A stretch of 64,000 nucleotides of DNA, taken from positions 124,001 through 188,000 of the forward strand of contig JAEQBH010003962.1 in NCBI GenBank assembly GCA_016808115.1, given 5' to 3'. The translations under genes were made by a program, and so were the position numbers. A model generated the notes under the pieces. It saw only the letters and a program-made list of their open reading frames with translations, was not told the DNA's origin and searched no databases. This DNA is from Tetrastigma voinierianum. Lineage: Eukaryota > Streptophyta > Magnoliopsida > Vitales > Vitaceae. Shown here piece after piece: positions 33,302 to 45,146 of this stretch; within the stretch, counting starts at the first letter, position 1; each line of letters opens with the position of its first letter.

Positions 33302-33622
33302 TGATATGAGCATAAACTTTGGCTCAGTCAATAACAAACATTTTGGTTTAGTCAATAACAGAACAATAATACTTTTGGTTCAATCAAGAGTAGATATGCA
33401 ATCCTAGGTTTTAGGAGTTCTTTAGCCCAGGTATCTAGTCAATAACCGAGGCCTCTTTTTTTGCAATTAATTGTAACTAATTTGAGTTCCTTCTATATAA
33501 GGACCTAGTATGAATAAAAAGATCACATATTGTTTTCATATTTACCAAATGGAGTCCTGGCTGTAACTCGAATACTAGCCACTTATTTTATTTTTCTGAC
33601 TTTCCTTGCTGCAATAGTACCA
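33302..33622 (+). mobile_element. 5' LTR of A
   Basis: TGATATGAGCATAAACTTTGG to AATAGTACCA, 321 bp. U3 holds direct repeats of GGYTYAGTCAATAACA (33321, 33345; variants at 33377 and 33436), 55-175 bp upstream of TATATAAG (33494-33501). By eye about 15 differences from the 3' LTR over the first 213 bp, mostly transitions. Confidence 0.85.
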
Positions 33623-33624
33623 AA

Positions 33625-33640
33625 CCGGTATCAAAGCAAG
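33625..33640 (+). other. Primer-binding site of A (initiator tRNA-Met)
   Basis: CCGGTATCAAAGCAAG, two bases after the LTR end, matches the common TGGTATCARAGC site with one change at its start. Confidence 0.75.
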
Positions 33641-33646
33641 TCGATC

Positions 33647-33908
33647 CATGGCAGAAGGCGGAGCTCCTACACGCCTGAAGGACCTAGATGAGGTTTCTAC
33701 CCAGCATAGTTCAACAATCAATCAAATCGAGGGAAGCATGGAAACTTTCATGGCATATATCCGAAACCAACTAACTTGGTGAAGCAGATTCGGGATGACT
33801 CAACGTCCCATTCACCAACCAAACCTAAAATTATTTTGTCATCTCCACCGCTACAGCAGCAAGGGCCTTACATGCTTTACAGCGGAAGCCAGGAGACGAA
33901 AATTAACT
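33647..33908 (+). pseudogene. Gag of A, N-terminal part
   Basis: The start ATGGCAGAAGG at 33647 follows the primer site. The frame shows TRLKDLDEVSTQHSSTINQI, a helical N-terminus, then stops near 33780. Another frame reads on to 33908, where solo LTR H is inserted. The capsid core continues at 46503. Confidence 0.6.
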
Positions 33909-35100
33909 TGTAAGACCCTAGAAAATTCTAATTTTCTGAAAAATGATAAAATGGTAATTTCGATTGAAAATCAGGAATTTTCTAGATCTCGGATAATGAC
34001 AGACTTCACCATTGGAATCATCTCACGAAATCTAGCTACCGCATCAGTTTGATCAATTACGAGGCGATCGGAGTTTCACATTTTCTAGGCATCGAAAGTG
34101 GTGCGGGACGGCAGCGTATTTTAGTGGGCTCGAGGTGCGCGTGTCGTAAAATGGGTCAAACATGAGCTCAAATGGGACCCATGAGAGACATGTGGCAACA
34201 TGTGACAGGTGAAAAATCGTGGTAGATAGATGAGTGGATAGGGTGTAATCACCAAGCCAGAGTGAGAATTGGACATGTGGCGTGGGGGACAATTCAACAT
34301 TTCTCTTCTCACGACCGGTTTGGGAGGGAGAGAGAGAAAAAGAGGAAGGAAGAGGATTTTAGAAAGAGAGTCTCTGGCCTCTCTCTACCAGATTTCCGGC
34401 CCGATCGATCAGAGTCGAATCCGTGAAACAAGAAGCAAAGTTCATCCTTACCAAGAGCTATGCGTAGTGCCGTCTTGTGGGTTTCGTGACTCCGAAAGAT
34501 AGGAGTTTTCTCCTACTTGGTTATTTCTTGTTTAAAAAGCCACGAAAATGGTTTTGGGTGTTGTGAGGCCGAGAAGGGCCATAGATTTCGGTCCCATAAG
34601 AGTGGAACAAATGCTTGATGAGGGGGCTGCCCATGGACAGCTCCACCGGATGGTTTAGAATTGGTAAGAGTCCGGGTACATCATTGGACCAAATATTGTC
34701 CATGAGAAATTGGTTGCATGTTATTGCTTGGTAGTTGATCTTTCTTGATTAGGTTGTTTGTGTGTCGTTGTTTGGCCCGAATGGTGGCCATGGTTGTATC
34801 GTGAGTGAGGCCATTACGTGGCTCGTTGGAAGAAGCTAGTTGTAGACGGAATTATTGTAACGCTGGCGCAAGGATTTATGTGTATCATTACCCGAGTGGT
34901 AGTGACTTGTGATGTCCATGTATGCTTGAATTGATATGTGGCATGAATGATATGTTAATGCATGCTAAATTGATGTGTTAACATGATGTTTGAATTATAT
35001 GGAATATAATTGTGTAAGAATGGAATATATGAATTGGCATCATTGCATTCATGTGCATGGGTACATAGCGTCGAGTCGGGTGTGGGTGCACGGTATGGTT

Positions 35101-35120
35101 ATTCACCATTCTTGGTGAAT
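35101..35120 (+). other. Conserved hairpin in H
   Basis: ATTCACCA, a TTCT loop and TGGTGAAT form a perfect 8-bp stem. The same place in E1 (22932-22954) and E2 (30551-30570) also forms a stem, with a paired C-G to T-A change in E1. Confidence 0.6.
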
Positions 35121-35220
35121 GTGTGATGAGCTCGAGTTTTGGACGACGTCCAATAAATGACTCATGGTTTAAATCATAAAATGAGAAGTAATTAATGTGT
35201 GTGGGGCGTTCCTGGAACTC

Positions 35221-35395
35221 GGGTGTAGGAGACCCATGGTATTATCTTAAATGTCCTGCATGGGTGTGAGAGACCCGTGGTATTATCCGAAAGGTCCTGC
35301 ATGGGTGTGAGAGACCCGAATGGGTGTGAGAGACCCGTAGTACTATCCGAAAAGTTCTGTATGGGTGTTAGAGACCCGCGATGTAATCGGAAAAG
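35221..35395 (+). repeat. Minisatellite in H, 41-bp period
   Basis: GGGTGTGAGAGACCCGTGG followed by TATTATCCGAAAGGTCCTGCAT repeats, starting at 35221, 35262, 35303, about 35321 (a short 19-bp unit) and about 35363. E1 and E2 have only one or two such units at this place. Confidence 0.75.
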
Positions 35396-36087
35396 TTTTG
35401 TTGCCCAAGAGAAAACACACGGTCATGTTTATCACTCAGACCTAGAGTTAAGGGATAGGAGTCGGGATTGACTCGGGATGGGTTACCCATTGGCAAATTG
35501 CATTGGGTGTTGTTGAGCCGACAAAGGCTCGGTGTTTGGGTGTCATTGGCATTACTAGTGACGAATGCCACACTTGGCATAGGCATGTGTGAGGGAGTTG
35601 GTGAGTGACTTGAGGTATGGGCATAGAAACATTTCATGCATGATATAAATCATTCCATGTATGCATCGTAAGTGCTTATGGAATATGAGATATTTATGAT
35701 GTGCCCGTTGCATGTGCATTTTAGGTGGGGAGTAGCCCTCGTAGGATAATTCAACTACTGGGCATTGCTCACCTCGTCATGGGATCCTTCTTCCGATGCA
35801 GGGACAAGTACGGGCGAGACGAGCGCTCCTTAGGCGGGATTATGAAGTGGGCGGATTTGTGGCCTTGATTCATGTTTTGTGTATATATTAGAGAGGCGAT
35901 TAGTTTTAATATATGTTTTTGTGATAAAGTGATGTAACCTTTCTTGTCTATAAATGTATACTTTTATGGCTGTGGATGAAATGGAATGGACTCTATTGGG
36001 TCATTTACTCATGTAAGGTCTCATGATATGAGACACGGAGTTTTATAAGTTGACGGTGATCCAATGGACCCCGAGTGGGGCGTCACA

Positions 36088-36132
36088 GAGACTTTTAAAA
36101 ATATTATAGGGAAAGAAAGAAAAAGAGAGACT
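36088..36132 (+). other. Short A segment between H and B
   Basis: 45 bp of purine-rich sequence, apparently A gag, squeezed between two insertions. GAGACT occurs at both ends (36088-36093, 36127-36132). Confidence 0.4.
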
Positions 36133-36327
36133 TGTTAGGTGTGCTTCATGTTAGCATTTATCAATGCAAAGCATTGCATATTTTACACTTTTGTTGCTAA
36201 CTTAGCACCCTTTTCATTCCTTTTCATGTTTAACCCCCTCTCTATGTGTATTTTGTAGAAATGAAGAAAACAATACAAAAATCAAGCAATTTGGACAAGG
36301 AATGAAGAAGTTATGCAAGTTGAAGTC

Positions 36328-36622
36328 ATGGTTGCGACCATATAAATCCATGGTCACAACTATGACCCAAAAATATGATTGAAGATTGTGGAACTCAGGC
36401 TTGGTGTAGTCGCGACCTTGGTCGAGACTATGGCACCCTGTGTTATGAACCTTGCAACATAGTTGCGACCATGGTCACGACTATGGGAGATATCTTCGGA
36501 ATCAGCATCTATAGTGTGGTCGTGACAACATAGCACTCACGGTCGCGACCACGCGATGTTGGCGGCCCAACGATTTTCCACTTTTGGGCTGATTTTGGCC
36601 CATTTCCCAACGTGTATAAAAG
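36328..36622 (+). promoter_or_regulatory. GGTCGCGACC dyad array and TATA box of B
   Basis: Words CATGGTTGCGACCAT (36328), CATGGTCACAACTATG (36349), GTCGCGACCTTGGTCGAGAC (about 36410), a 28-bp near-palindrome (about 36460-36487) and the perfect GGTCGCGACC (36541-36550). The 3' LTR has a perfect 14-bp ATGGTCGCGACCAT (45342-45355). TATAAAAG lies at 36615-36622, 65-290 bp downstream. Confidence 0.5.
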
Positions 36623-37413
36623 GATAACTTTGAGACATTATTAGGATGAAAAAACTGGGAGGAGAGAGGAATAAGCCTCTAGGGTTTCTAACCCTAGGAC
36701 AAGGCTCTTAGAGGAAGAAAATTAAAGAATAAGAAGTTTATTTCGTGTTTTTTGTTCTTCTTTGGTTGTATTTCCTCACCTCATGTTTTGATTTTATTTT
36801 CTAAGGTTTTAGATGTAGTTTGATTCTGATATATGTATTTGAACATGGGTTTATATTCTAATTGATATTTGAGGTATTTTTCTATTAATTGTTCCATTCT
36901 ATTCTTAATGCGTATTGATGATTAGCTACCATTGATAAGTGTTGTAGTTCAGTTCGAGATATGAGAAGTGAGAGTTAGATTAGACATGGGTAGAACATCA
37001 CATTTCACCATAGTTTAGAGATATTCATGGGTCTTGTGTGGTAGATTAGATTTCTCGGGTTTATTGCGCTCTTAAGGCTTTGGGTTTGAGTAGAGATGCA
37101 AAATACCTAAGTCCTAGAAGTATAATGTGCGTCATCGAAAGAGAATCATATGTGCAATACTGGGGCTTACCATTAATAGATGATTAGAATATTAATTGGG
37201 GAATAGAACAGTCCGTAATGCATAGAAGTTAATAAAATGAAATCTAAACCCTAAGCTTTTCCCATTTTATTTCATATATTTGCATGATAGATTAGGATTT
37301 TAGTTGTTTTCTTATTTCTACCATAAAACCATCATCCAGATAAAGTTAGGACTAGAAAAATTTCAGTACTTAGTAACCTAATTCTCGTGGGAACGATACT
37401 CTTACTTTCATTA

Positions 37414-39424
37414 TGTAAAACCCGAGAAATTTCTAATTTTACGAAAAGGAATTAAGGTAATTTCGATTAATCAGGAATTTTGAATCTCGGACAAAACGGA
37501 CTTCACCATTGGAATCGTCTCGTGAAATCTAGCTACCACGTCGAATTCGTCGAATTCGAGACAGTTGGGATTTTCACGTTTTTCGAGGCAAAGGGGATAG
37601 TGCGGGACACTTGGCACATTTTGAGTGGCTCACAGAGTGCCATGTGTCGTGTGAAGAATTAGTCAAACATGAGCTCAAGTGTGGGCCATGGGTGGACACA
37701 TGGCATCATGCCATTGGAGGAAAATCAAAGGTAGATGGATAAGGGATAAGGTGTAATCCACATGAGCCACTTAGAATTGGACATGTGGCATTGAGATGAC
37801 AAGTCTCTTGTCCCAATCTTGACCAAATGGGTTGGGAGAGGGTGAGAGGAGCAAACCGTGAAATTAGAGAGAGAAAGGAAGAGATTTGAGAGAGAGAGAC
37901 TCCACCTTCTCTTTAGAATTCCCGGCGATCGGACCGTCAGTTTCCGACGAGGCAAGAAGCAAAGTTGCTCCCCAGGGTAAGGGCTACGTGTGGGCACCGG
38001 TTTTGTGGAGTTTTGACAAACTCCGGGAGGTAGGGGTCTTCTCCTACTCGGTTTATTTTCGGTTTAAGAGCCTTGTAAATGGTTTGGGTGGTATGAGGCC
38101 GTGAGTGGCCGTTTGGCCAGTCCCAAAACTTGGGACTGAAATGCTGGAAATTAGGGACCCGTTTTGGACAGTCCACGGACTGTTTGTGTGGCTTGTGTTA
38201 TATTTGTGTGTTTTTGCTCGGTAATTTGAATAACATGCATATTGTGGTTTTGGGTGTTGTTGGGCCGGAAATGGTCATAGTTTGTTCCAAGAAGTGGAGC
38301 AAAGTTGATGGGGGCTATCCATGGACGACCACCTTACAATTTTGGGACCATTAAAAGCAGTCGGTTTTGCTTGTTGGGCCAGAAAATATTCATGTGTTGC
38401 ATAAAATTAATTTGCTTAAAATGAATGGCTTGAATTGTGTGGAAAATATTATGTTAATGCATTGAATTATATAAAATATAATTGTGTGTGAGCCATTGGA
38501 ATTAAATTGTTTATTAGCCCATGTGAGCTAATTTTGATGTTATTGCTATGAATGAATAACATGTGATTGATATGTGAATTTTGTTAACATGTATAAATGA
38601 TATATTGACATGTGTTGTATGAAAATGGCATAATGCATTTCATATGCACCGGGGTAACCTAGATCAATAGGTGTGAGTGCATGCATGAAAGAAAAATGAA
38701 AATGGTTGTGAAAGGAATTTCAAGGAAGATTTTCCGAAGAATTGCTTTGAAGTTAATCAACGGTTAAATCTCGAGGCGGACCCATGACTATTTCGGAAAA
38801 TTACCCAGCAATTCGCCTCGGAGGGTTGTCCAATAGATTTTACCGAAACTTGGTAGTATGGTTTCAAGAACAAAAAACCTTTTGTTTTGAAAACGGTGTT
38901 TTCTCACACTTGGCTTAGGCATGCGTGAGGGAGTCATTGAGGGCTCGAGGGAGTGGGAGGGTTGAGTCAGCGTTCGTCAGTATCATGTAGGCGTTAATTA
39001 GGATCGTTTATTTCTTGAATGTGTGTTTGGTTGTCATTACATGTGCACTTAGGTGTGAGGAGTAACCCATGAGGAGTTATCACTCTTTGGGCATTACTCA
39101 CTACTGTCGGCGATTATATCGGTGCAGGGGTGTTCGGGAAGACGGTGCTCATTAGAGGCCTCTTTTGAGAAGAAAGCCGACATGTGGCTTTGATAGATAT
39201 ATTTTGTAAAACATGTATTAGAATTCTTAATTTTAAAATATGTTTGTATTAAGAGTGATGTAACAACTCTTGAGACTATTATAATATAGTTGGATGTATT
39301 TTGGTGAGTATGATGTGTAGGCCAATGTGGCCATTTTACTCATGTATGGGTCTCATGATATGAGACACAGGTATTCCGCAGGTTGAAGGTGGTCAACGGG
39401 ACCCCCGAGTTTTGGGGCGTCACA
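37414..39424 (+). mobile_element. Solo LTR F3 nested in B 5' LTR, duplication CATTA
   Basis: TGTAAAACCCGAGAAATTTC to CCCCGAGTTTTGGGGCGTCACA, 2011 bp. CATTA is exact on both sides (37409-37413; 39425-39429). The other LTR of B gives the empty site. This is the cleanest nesting proof in the window. Confidence 0.95.
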
Positions 39425-39502
39425 CATTATATTACTTGATGTGACGTGTGCACTTACACACTAACATATTATTTTACATACACACATTCACGCCTATAGT
39501 TT

Positions 39503-39522
39503 TAGCGCTGTTGCTGGGGATT
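39503..39522 (+). other. Primer-binding site of B (tRNA-Asp)
   Basis: TAGCGCTGTTGCTGGGGATT matches the Athila-type site TGGCGCCGTTGCCGGGGATC with a few C-to-T and G-to-A changes. It lies a few bases after the LTR end. Confidence 0.75.
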
Positions 39523-39692
39523 AGGCATTTTTACTAATATTGATACTAAGTAGTCCTTATTTACTTTGGATACTTCTTTTGTTTGTTTTCTTTTATTTTA
39601 GTTGTATATACTTATTTCCAATTTTGTCTATTTTACTTTTGATTTTTCTCTTTGTTTTGTAGGGTTATTTCACAATAGATCCTTTCAAGGAA

Positions 39693-41056
39693 TTGACAAC
39701 TGAAATATCCCTCCTTAATCACCAATTAAGAATGAGGCAAATGGCCAATGTGCATAATCAAAGAGTGACAAATCAAGTGAGGAGTCAAGTGTGGAAACCA
39801 TATGAGTCGATGGATCATGTTCAGTATGGAGGTACCCCATACTTGAACAATCAATACTTTGGATGGGACCATCACCCAAACACCTCATGAAACACAAGTC
39901 ATAACACTCTCCAAACTCCACAAGTCCAAAGATCAAGCTTGGAAGAAACCATGGCTGAACTGGTTAAGCTAAGGGATGAAATGGAAGATTCTAGAATTTA
40001 AATGGCCAATTCAAGACTAGACCAAAACATGGCTTAAATGAAAAGAAGTCAAGCTAAATTTTCAAGATCAATGGCTGATATGGACTATTCTCAAGTCGAT
40101 TTGCCAAGGTTTCATGTCTAAGATGAGATAAGATCGCCTTTACAAGAGACAATGACAAACCTAGAGGTAAACATGGCTTAACTTAGAAGATCTCAAGCTT
40201 AATTCATGGAGGAGGTGAACAAACCTTCACAAGAGGAGTCAAATTTCAAAAGTGAAGTGGATGAACTAGCCATCACAATGGCTAATTTGGCTAAGTCTAG
40301 GGTTGAATTGTTTAAGGAATAGACAAGTATCAATGTTCAAATTCAGCCCAAACCACTTGAAATCTTAGAAGATGAGATGAGTCCAATGGCCATTTCTTAT
40401 ACTCAATCCACAATTAAGAAAGAACAACCTCTACAAGAGAAAGGAATGAGTGTACAAGAGCTAGTGGCCAAATACATGAATCAAGGAGAGAACATGGTTG
40501 AAACATCCTTTAAAGTTCAAATTCAGCCCAAACCACTTGAAATCTTAGAAGATGAGATTAGCTCGATGGCATTCTTGTGCTGATCCCACGATTAAGAAGA
40601 ACAACCTGCAAAGAAAGGAGCGAGTGTACAAGAGCTAGTGGCCAAATGTCATGAATCAAGGAGAGAACATAGTTTGAAACATCCTTTAAAAGGACAACAA
40701 GAGGAACTTGCACTACAATGAAGACATCACCTCAAGGAATGATGAAGAACTTGAGAAGCTTCAAAGAGTGGAGAATGATGCACAAGAATGGAAAGCCTTA
40801 GTTGCAAAGGAAGATGAGTCAACTTCTCCATAATCACATGAAAGGACAAGAGAAGAAGTTGTAATGACCATTCTGGAGATGGCTCCATGGGGTGAGATGT
40901 ATGAGGAGTTTAAAATTGTGAAAGTAACCTCTATGTCCAAGGTGGAAGAGTGCATTGTTATTCGATTGAGTAGAGAGCGGAAGCCCTTAATTGTGAACGA
41001 AAATCTAAAAAATAATGATCTTGAATGCTTATGTACTTTCGAGTTGCTAACTTAGC
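39693..41056 (+). pseudogene. Gag-like remnant of B
   Basis: Fragmentary frames: 39693-39890, then ETMAELVKLRDEMEDSR near 39950, QIQPKPLEILEDE (40340, 40520), GMSVQELVAKYMNQGE (40445) and MAPWGEMYEEFKIVKVTSMS (40870). Charged, helix-rich wording fits the C-terminal gag region of Athila-related elements, but no domain is intact and no zinc knuckle was found. Stops are frequent. Confidence 0.4.
40335..40693 (+). repeat. Tandem duplication of about 178 bp in B
   Basis: GTTCAAATTCAGCCCAAACC through GAAACATCCTTTAAA occurs at 40335-40513 and again, with small indels, at 40514-40693. The length is close to a multiple of three, and the two copies still read alike at their starts (QIQPKPLEILEDE). Confidence 0.75.
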
Positions 41057-41339
41057 ACAATCTTGATTCTACTTGAAATGGATGCCAGAAAAAATCATCA
41101 TTCTCTCTGTAATTCTATGAGTCAAGCTGGACTCTAGAAAAACATAGCAGCTTCTTGGGAGGCAACCCAAGCATTTCTTCTATTTCTTTATTTTTGTTTT
41201 CTTGTTATTTTAGTGTTGTCTTGAGTCTTGATTATTTTGAATGTTTTTATTTTTTTTTATTTTATGTTTTTGTTGTTTTGTAGGTTCAAAGGCTTAAGAG
41301 TATATCAAACTGAAAGGCCTCTTCAGCAGTTTGCTCCAT

Positions 41340-43308
41340 GCGCGGCGCCCAGGCCCGGTCGTTGACTGCGAATCAACGCGGAATACCGTGAATGTCGGGT
41401 GACGGGCATTTCCGCAATCGAGCGAGTCTCAGCATGCGGGAGCTCTACCCAAATACAAAACCTGCATAAAACCTGTCTCAAACAGTCCAATATAACAATA
41501 ACATGAGTAAAATGGCCACTTGGGCCCATAAACAATACCGATAAAACATACCAACTATGAATCCAACTATATCCAATAGTTCTAAGAGTTCAAATGTTTT
41601 ACTCTTATACAACACATATATTAAAATTAGAGAATTCTAATACATGTATAAAATGTCAAACCTATTGGCTTTCTTCACAAACTCGGCCTTTAGGACAAAA
41701 TGTAGTCTCCTCGCACGCTCCACTGTGCGTAAATAATATCCCTCGATAGAGATTAGCTAATGCTCAGTGAGTGGAATCACCTACAAGTGGGCTACTCTCC
41801 CTCAAGTGTAGTGCAATGCTCCAAAATAACACTCATTCAAGCAAATACATGATCCTGCTTGAATGTCTAACTTATCAACTCATAGGAGTCCTCACTTAGA
41901 CTCCCTCTCTAATAAGCCTCATATGAGAATTCTTATATTTATTTGTTTGTGGACAACCCTCCGATGTGTATATATCAATTGGGCCGTTTCCGACGATTGA
42001 TATTAATTATGGACTACCCTCCGATGTATATCAATTGGGCCGTCTCCGACGATTGATATTTTTAGTGTGGATTACCCTCAGGTAGTGTGGTTTTGAATAA
42101 CCCTCCGAACCATTTTCTCTAAACTCCACCTCATGCACTCACTCTACCGTCTTTGGGTGCTCGTGCACATGGAATGCATGATGCCAATTTATTCTGATCT
42201 ATGTCACATGTAAATATATAAACATGCATATATTCACATAAATTCAATCCTGATGTATGTAATTGCGCATTTCATCATATCAGAGTCAACTCATGGGCCT
42301 AATGATCAAACCACAGTAATTATACTTGAATTACTCGATCAAACATATTAATTCACAAAAATTTATTTTGAGAACTCTTTGTTTCGAATAAGTGAAACCC
42401 TCGGGTTTTCTTCAAAAATCACAAATCATCGGTTCCTTAGTAGACTTAGGGTTTCCATGACATTTCGGCCTCATACAAACCAATACATAGATCCAACACA
42501 TAAATGCCGCAATTTATCCACCCAAATCAACCGTAGACGGAGTCCACCAGTGCCCGTTTTGGTTTCAAATTATATCCAATTAGGTCCCCAGTTTTGGGAC
42601 GATCAACTTTAACAATTCAAGGCCTCAAGCTAACCGAAACATTGAAAAACGCCCAAAAGTGTAAAACCCAGAAGTAGGGAGAAACCCCTACCTCCACGTT
42701 TCAAAACTCCTCAAATCAGGTACCACTCGAAGCCTCTCGCATTAAGGCGCTTTCTCTTGTCCGGCGCCGTGGTCGGATCTCACGATTTTAGAGAAGAAGT
42801 CCTTCTCTCTCTAGAAATGGCAAAATCGGCTCACTGGACTGTTCTTTGCTTTCCCCTCACACGTTTTGGTCTTCTCATTTTTAAAGAAGAATCTATTTAT
42901 TTACAATTTTGGCATATTATCATTTAAACTTTTCTATTAATGACCTCTATGTCCCTTCTTTTCCTAGTTTTTACATTCGGCACTATCTCGGCCGTCAATT
43001 TTCATTATTTCTCTACTCATGCCACTTATGGCACATGAGTACATGTTATATGTGACTTTCGTCAAATCGAAAATCGTTTTACGGCACCAGAAACGCGATG
43101 CCTCAAAAAACATGTAAATTCCAACTGTCTCGGAATTCAACGAATTTTTACGTGCTAGCTAGATTTTGTGAAGAGCGATTCAACGATTGCAATCCGTTTT
43201 AGTCATCAAAATCTAGAATAAATCTGATTTTAACGAGAATTACAATTTAAATGGCAGAAATTACGATTTTGCCCTTTTTCCAGAAATTGGAATTTCTCGG
43301 GTCTTACA
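41340..43308 (-). mobile_element. Solo LTR F4, minus strand, inside B
   Basis: On the minus strand TGTAAGACCCGAGAAATTCC (43308) to GGGCGCCGCGC (41340). CCATC follows at 43309-43313 and CCAT precedes at 41336-41339; the last duplication base and first LTR base appear lost. More diverged from F1 and F3 than these are from each other. No coding sequence. Confidence 0.75.
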
Positions 43309-45131
43309 CCATCCTAGCCTCCATCCACCAAGTGTTCAAACTTCTTCAACCCAACCAAGGTGCTTAGGCTCAAAAATCGGATTTCTAAGGGCATTGAAGC
43401 TTATTCTTATTGAGGGAGTTTCATCAGGACCCGTGTCAACTCGAGCCCAATGATCACACTTGATCATCTAGGAGAGCCCTCTGTCCTTACCTTTCATATT
43501 TCATTCATTGAGGACAATGCATGTTTTAGGTTTGGAGGGGTGTCCCTTTGTTTTAAAATTTTCCAGCTTCAATTATCCTATTTTTAGTGTTTTCCTTTAG
43601 TTTCTTGTGTGTTTTAGTTGCTTTTATATGTTTTCAGTTTTTAGGTGTCCCTTTGTTTTAAAATTTTCTAGCTTCAATTATCCAATTTTTAGTGTTTTTC
43701 TTTAGTTGCTTGTGTGTTGCTTTTATATGTTTGCGGTTTTTAGGTTATTTTTTCCTTTTTTTTTAGTTTGTTTTTGTTTTTGTTTTGTTTGGCTTGTTTA
43801 GGGCCATTGATAGTGATGCCTATGAGGATAAATGATCATGCGCTTCTGTTACTTTAGAAGAATTTATGAGGTAGTTGAGCTTAAACCATAATGGTTTTAC
43901 CAAATAGTTGTAGACTTAGCCAAATGTTCTTATTATTTTGAGCAAAAGTCTTAGTACCATTTTAATTAATTGCTTGGTTTAGAAGAATTAGGTGATCACC
44001 ACCTATTTTTATCCCTTACGACTCTATAACTTATTCAATTATCATTTGAGGCAAAATCCTAGGCAACACGACAATTAAAAAATGATATAGGCCATCCTTG
44101 GATGAGGTTGAGGAGCCTTTCTAGCTAACCTTTTTGTGCATATATTCATAGTCACCCAATTTGAGCCATATTAGCCATTTTTATTTCTAGAAAAGCCAAG
44201 AATGAACACCTTGAATCCTTTTGTTGAATATCCTTCAGTCAAAGAGCCCTTGTTTACCCTAACATGTTGCTTTCAATGCTATATCTTGTGAAAACATGTG
44301 GTATGATTTGGGAATTTGGTTGAAGTATTGTGCTAGAAATGTAAATAAGGAGGTTTGGGGTGGAAAAAGAAAGAAAATGTACAAAAAGAAAGGAAAAGAA
44401 TAAATCAAGGAGGAGTATGTTTGACCTTATAGCCTTCCTCCCTTGAGTAAGTAAATTCTTAGGGGTGTTCTTCACTTAGTACCCTAAGGCCAACTAGTCA
44501 GGGAGTTGCTAACCTAAAAGAATAAAGCTTCTTGGTTGTCTTGTGAAGATGGTGAAAATCAAACAAGCTTGGGGGTGAATTGAGATAATTGATGCAAAGA
44601 TATAAGTTTAGGGGCCTTTAAGACTCAATGACGTGAAAAGACTCTATGTTTAAGGGTGCAAAGGAACAAGTAAAGAGGAAATGTGTATGTTTTGGGTAAA
44701 CTTAAGCCTAAATGACCTATTCAACTACCCTTTACCTAAGCCATACATTACAAGCTATTAAAGACCTATGTGATCCTAAGGGTTGTGAATTGCCTACATT
44801 AGTGGAGAGTGATATGCCCAACAAGCCTATGGAGCCTTATACACTCACCATGTGAGTGAGAGATCTACATTCCATTCATCTAATTTCATCTAAATTGCAA
44901 TTGGCTAGATGGGGAAGACTTCACAAAAACACTCAAGAACTTTGGTTTAGGTATGCTTGACTTATAGTCAATCTATTATTTGAAAGATGTTATCTCGAAG
45001 TTTTTCTTTATGTTGCATGGTAAGGTCCTAAGACAAATTATCATTCTTATCTTAGCATGATGCTCAACATGGTTGTTAGTTTTGAATAAGGAAAATATGT
45101 TATTCCTTTACTTGAGGATAAGAAAAATGCT
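43309..45131 (+). other. Non-coding interior of B
   Basis: T-rich sequence with a duplicated phrase GTGTCCCTTTGTTTTAAAAT (about 43539 and 43645) in a tandem repeat of about 105 bp. Otherwise no protein family is visible. It lies between the gag-like remnant and the 3' LTR, where autonomous Athila elements carry pol and an envelope-like gene. Confidence 0.5.
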
Positions 45132-45146
45132 AAGTTTGGGGGAATT
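45132..45146 (+). other. Polypurine tract of B
   Basis: AAGTTTGGGGGAATT immediately precedes the LTR start TGTTAGGTG. AGTTTGGGGGA-type tracts are usual in this group. Confidence 0.75.

Larger units (their letters stand above)
33909..36087 (+). mobile_element. Solo LTR H (Tekay family, mosaic of F and E types)
   Basis: TGTAAGACCCTAGAAAATTC to CCCCGAGTGGGGCGTCACA, 2179 bp, inside A gag. The first part matches F-type LTRs. From about 35040 on (GTCGAGTCGGGTGTGGGTGC, GGACGACGTCCAATAAATGA) it matches E1. Flanking 5-mers TAACT and GAGAC/AGACT do not match well, so no target duplication is claimed. Confidence 0.75.
36133..39498 (+). mobile_element. 5' LTR of B, interrupted by F3
   Basis: TGTTAGGTGTGC to about CGCCTATA. 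It matches 45147-46497, with about eleven differences over the first 168 bp by eye. Removing F3 (37414-39424) and one CATTA restores TTTCATTATATTACTTGAT, exactly as in the 3' LTR (about 46417-46435). Confidence 0.85.

Noticed and set aside
33904..36093. Target duplication for solo LTR H
   Set aside because: TAACT and GAGAC/AGACT agree in at most three of five positions; not claimed.
37886..38176. Open frames on both strands in F3, with similar ones in F1 and F5 (24573-24917, 53740-53967)
   Set aside because: They recur at the same LTR place in several copies with different frames and breaks; shared LTR sequence, not genes.
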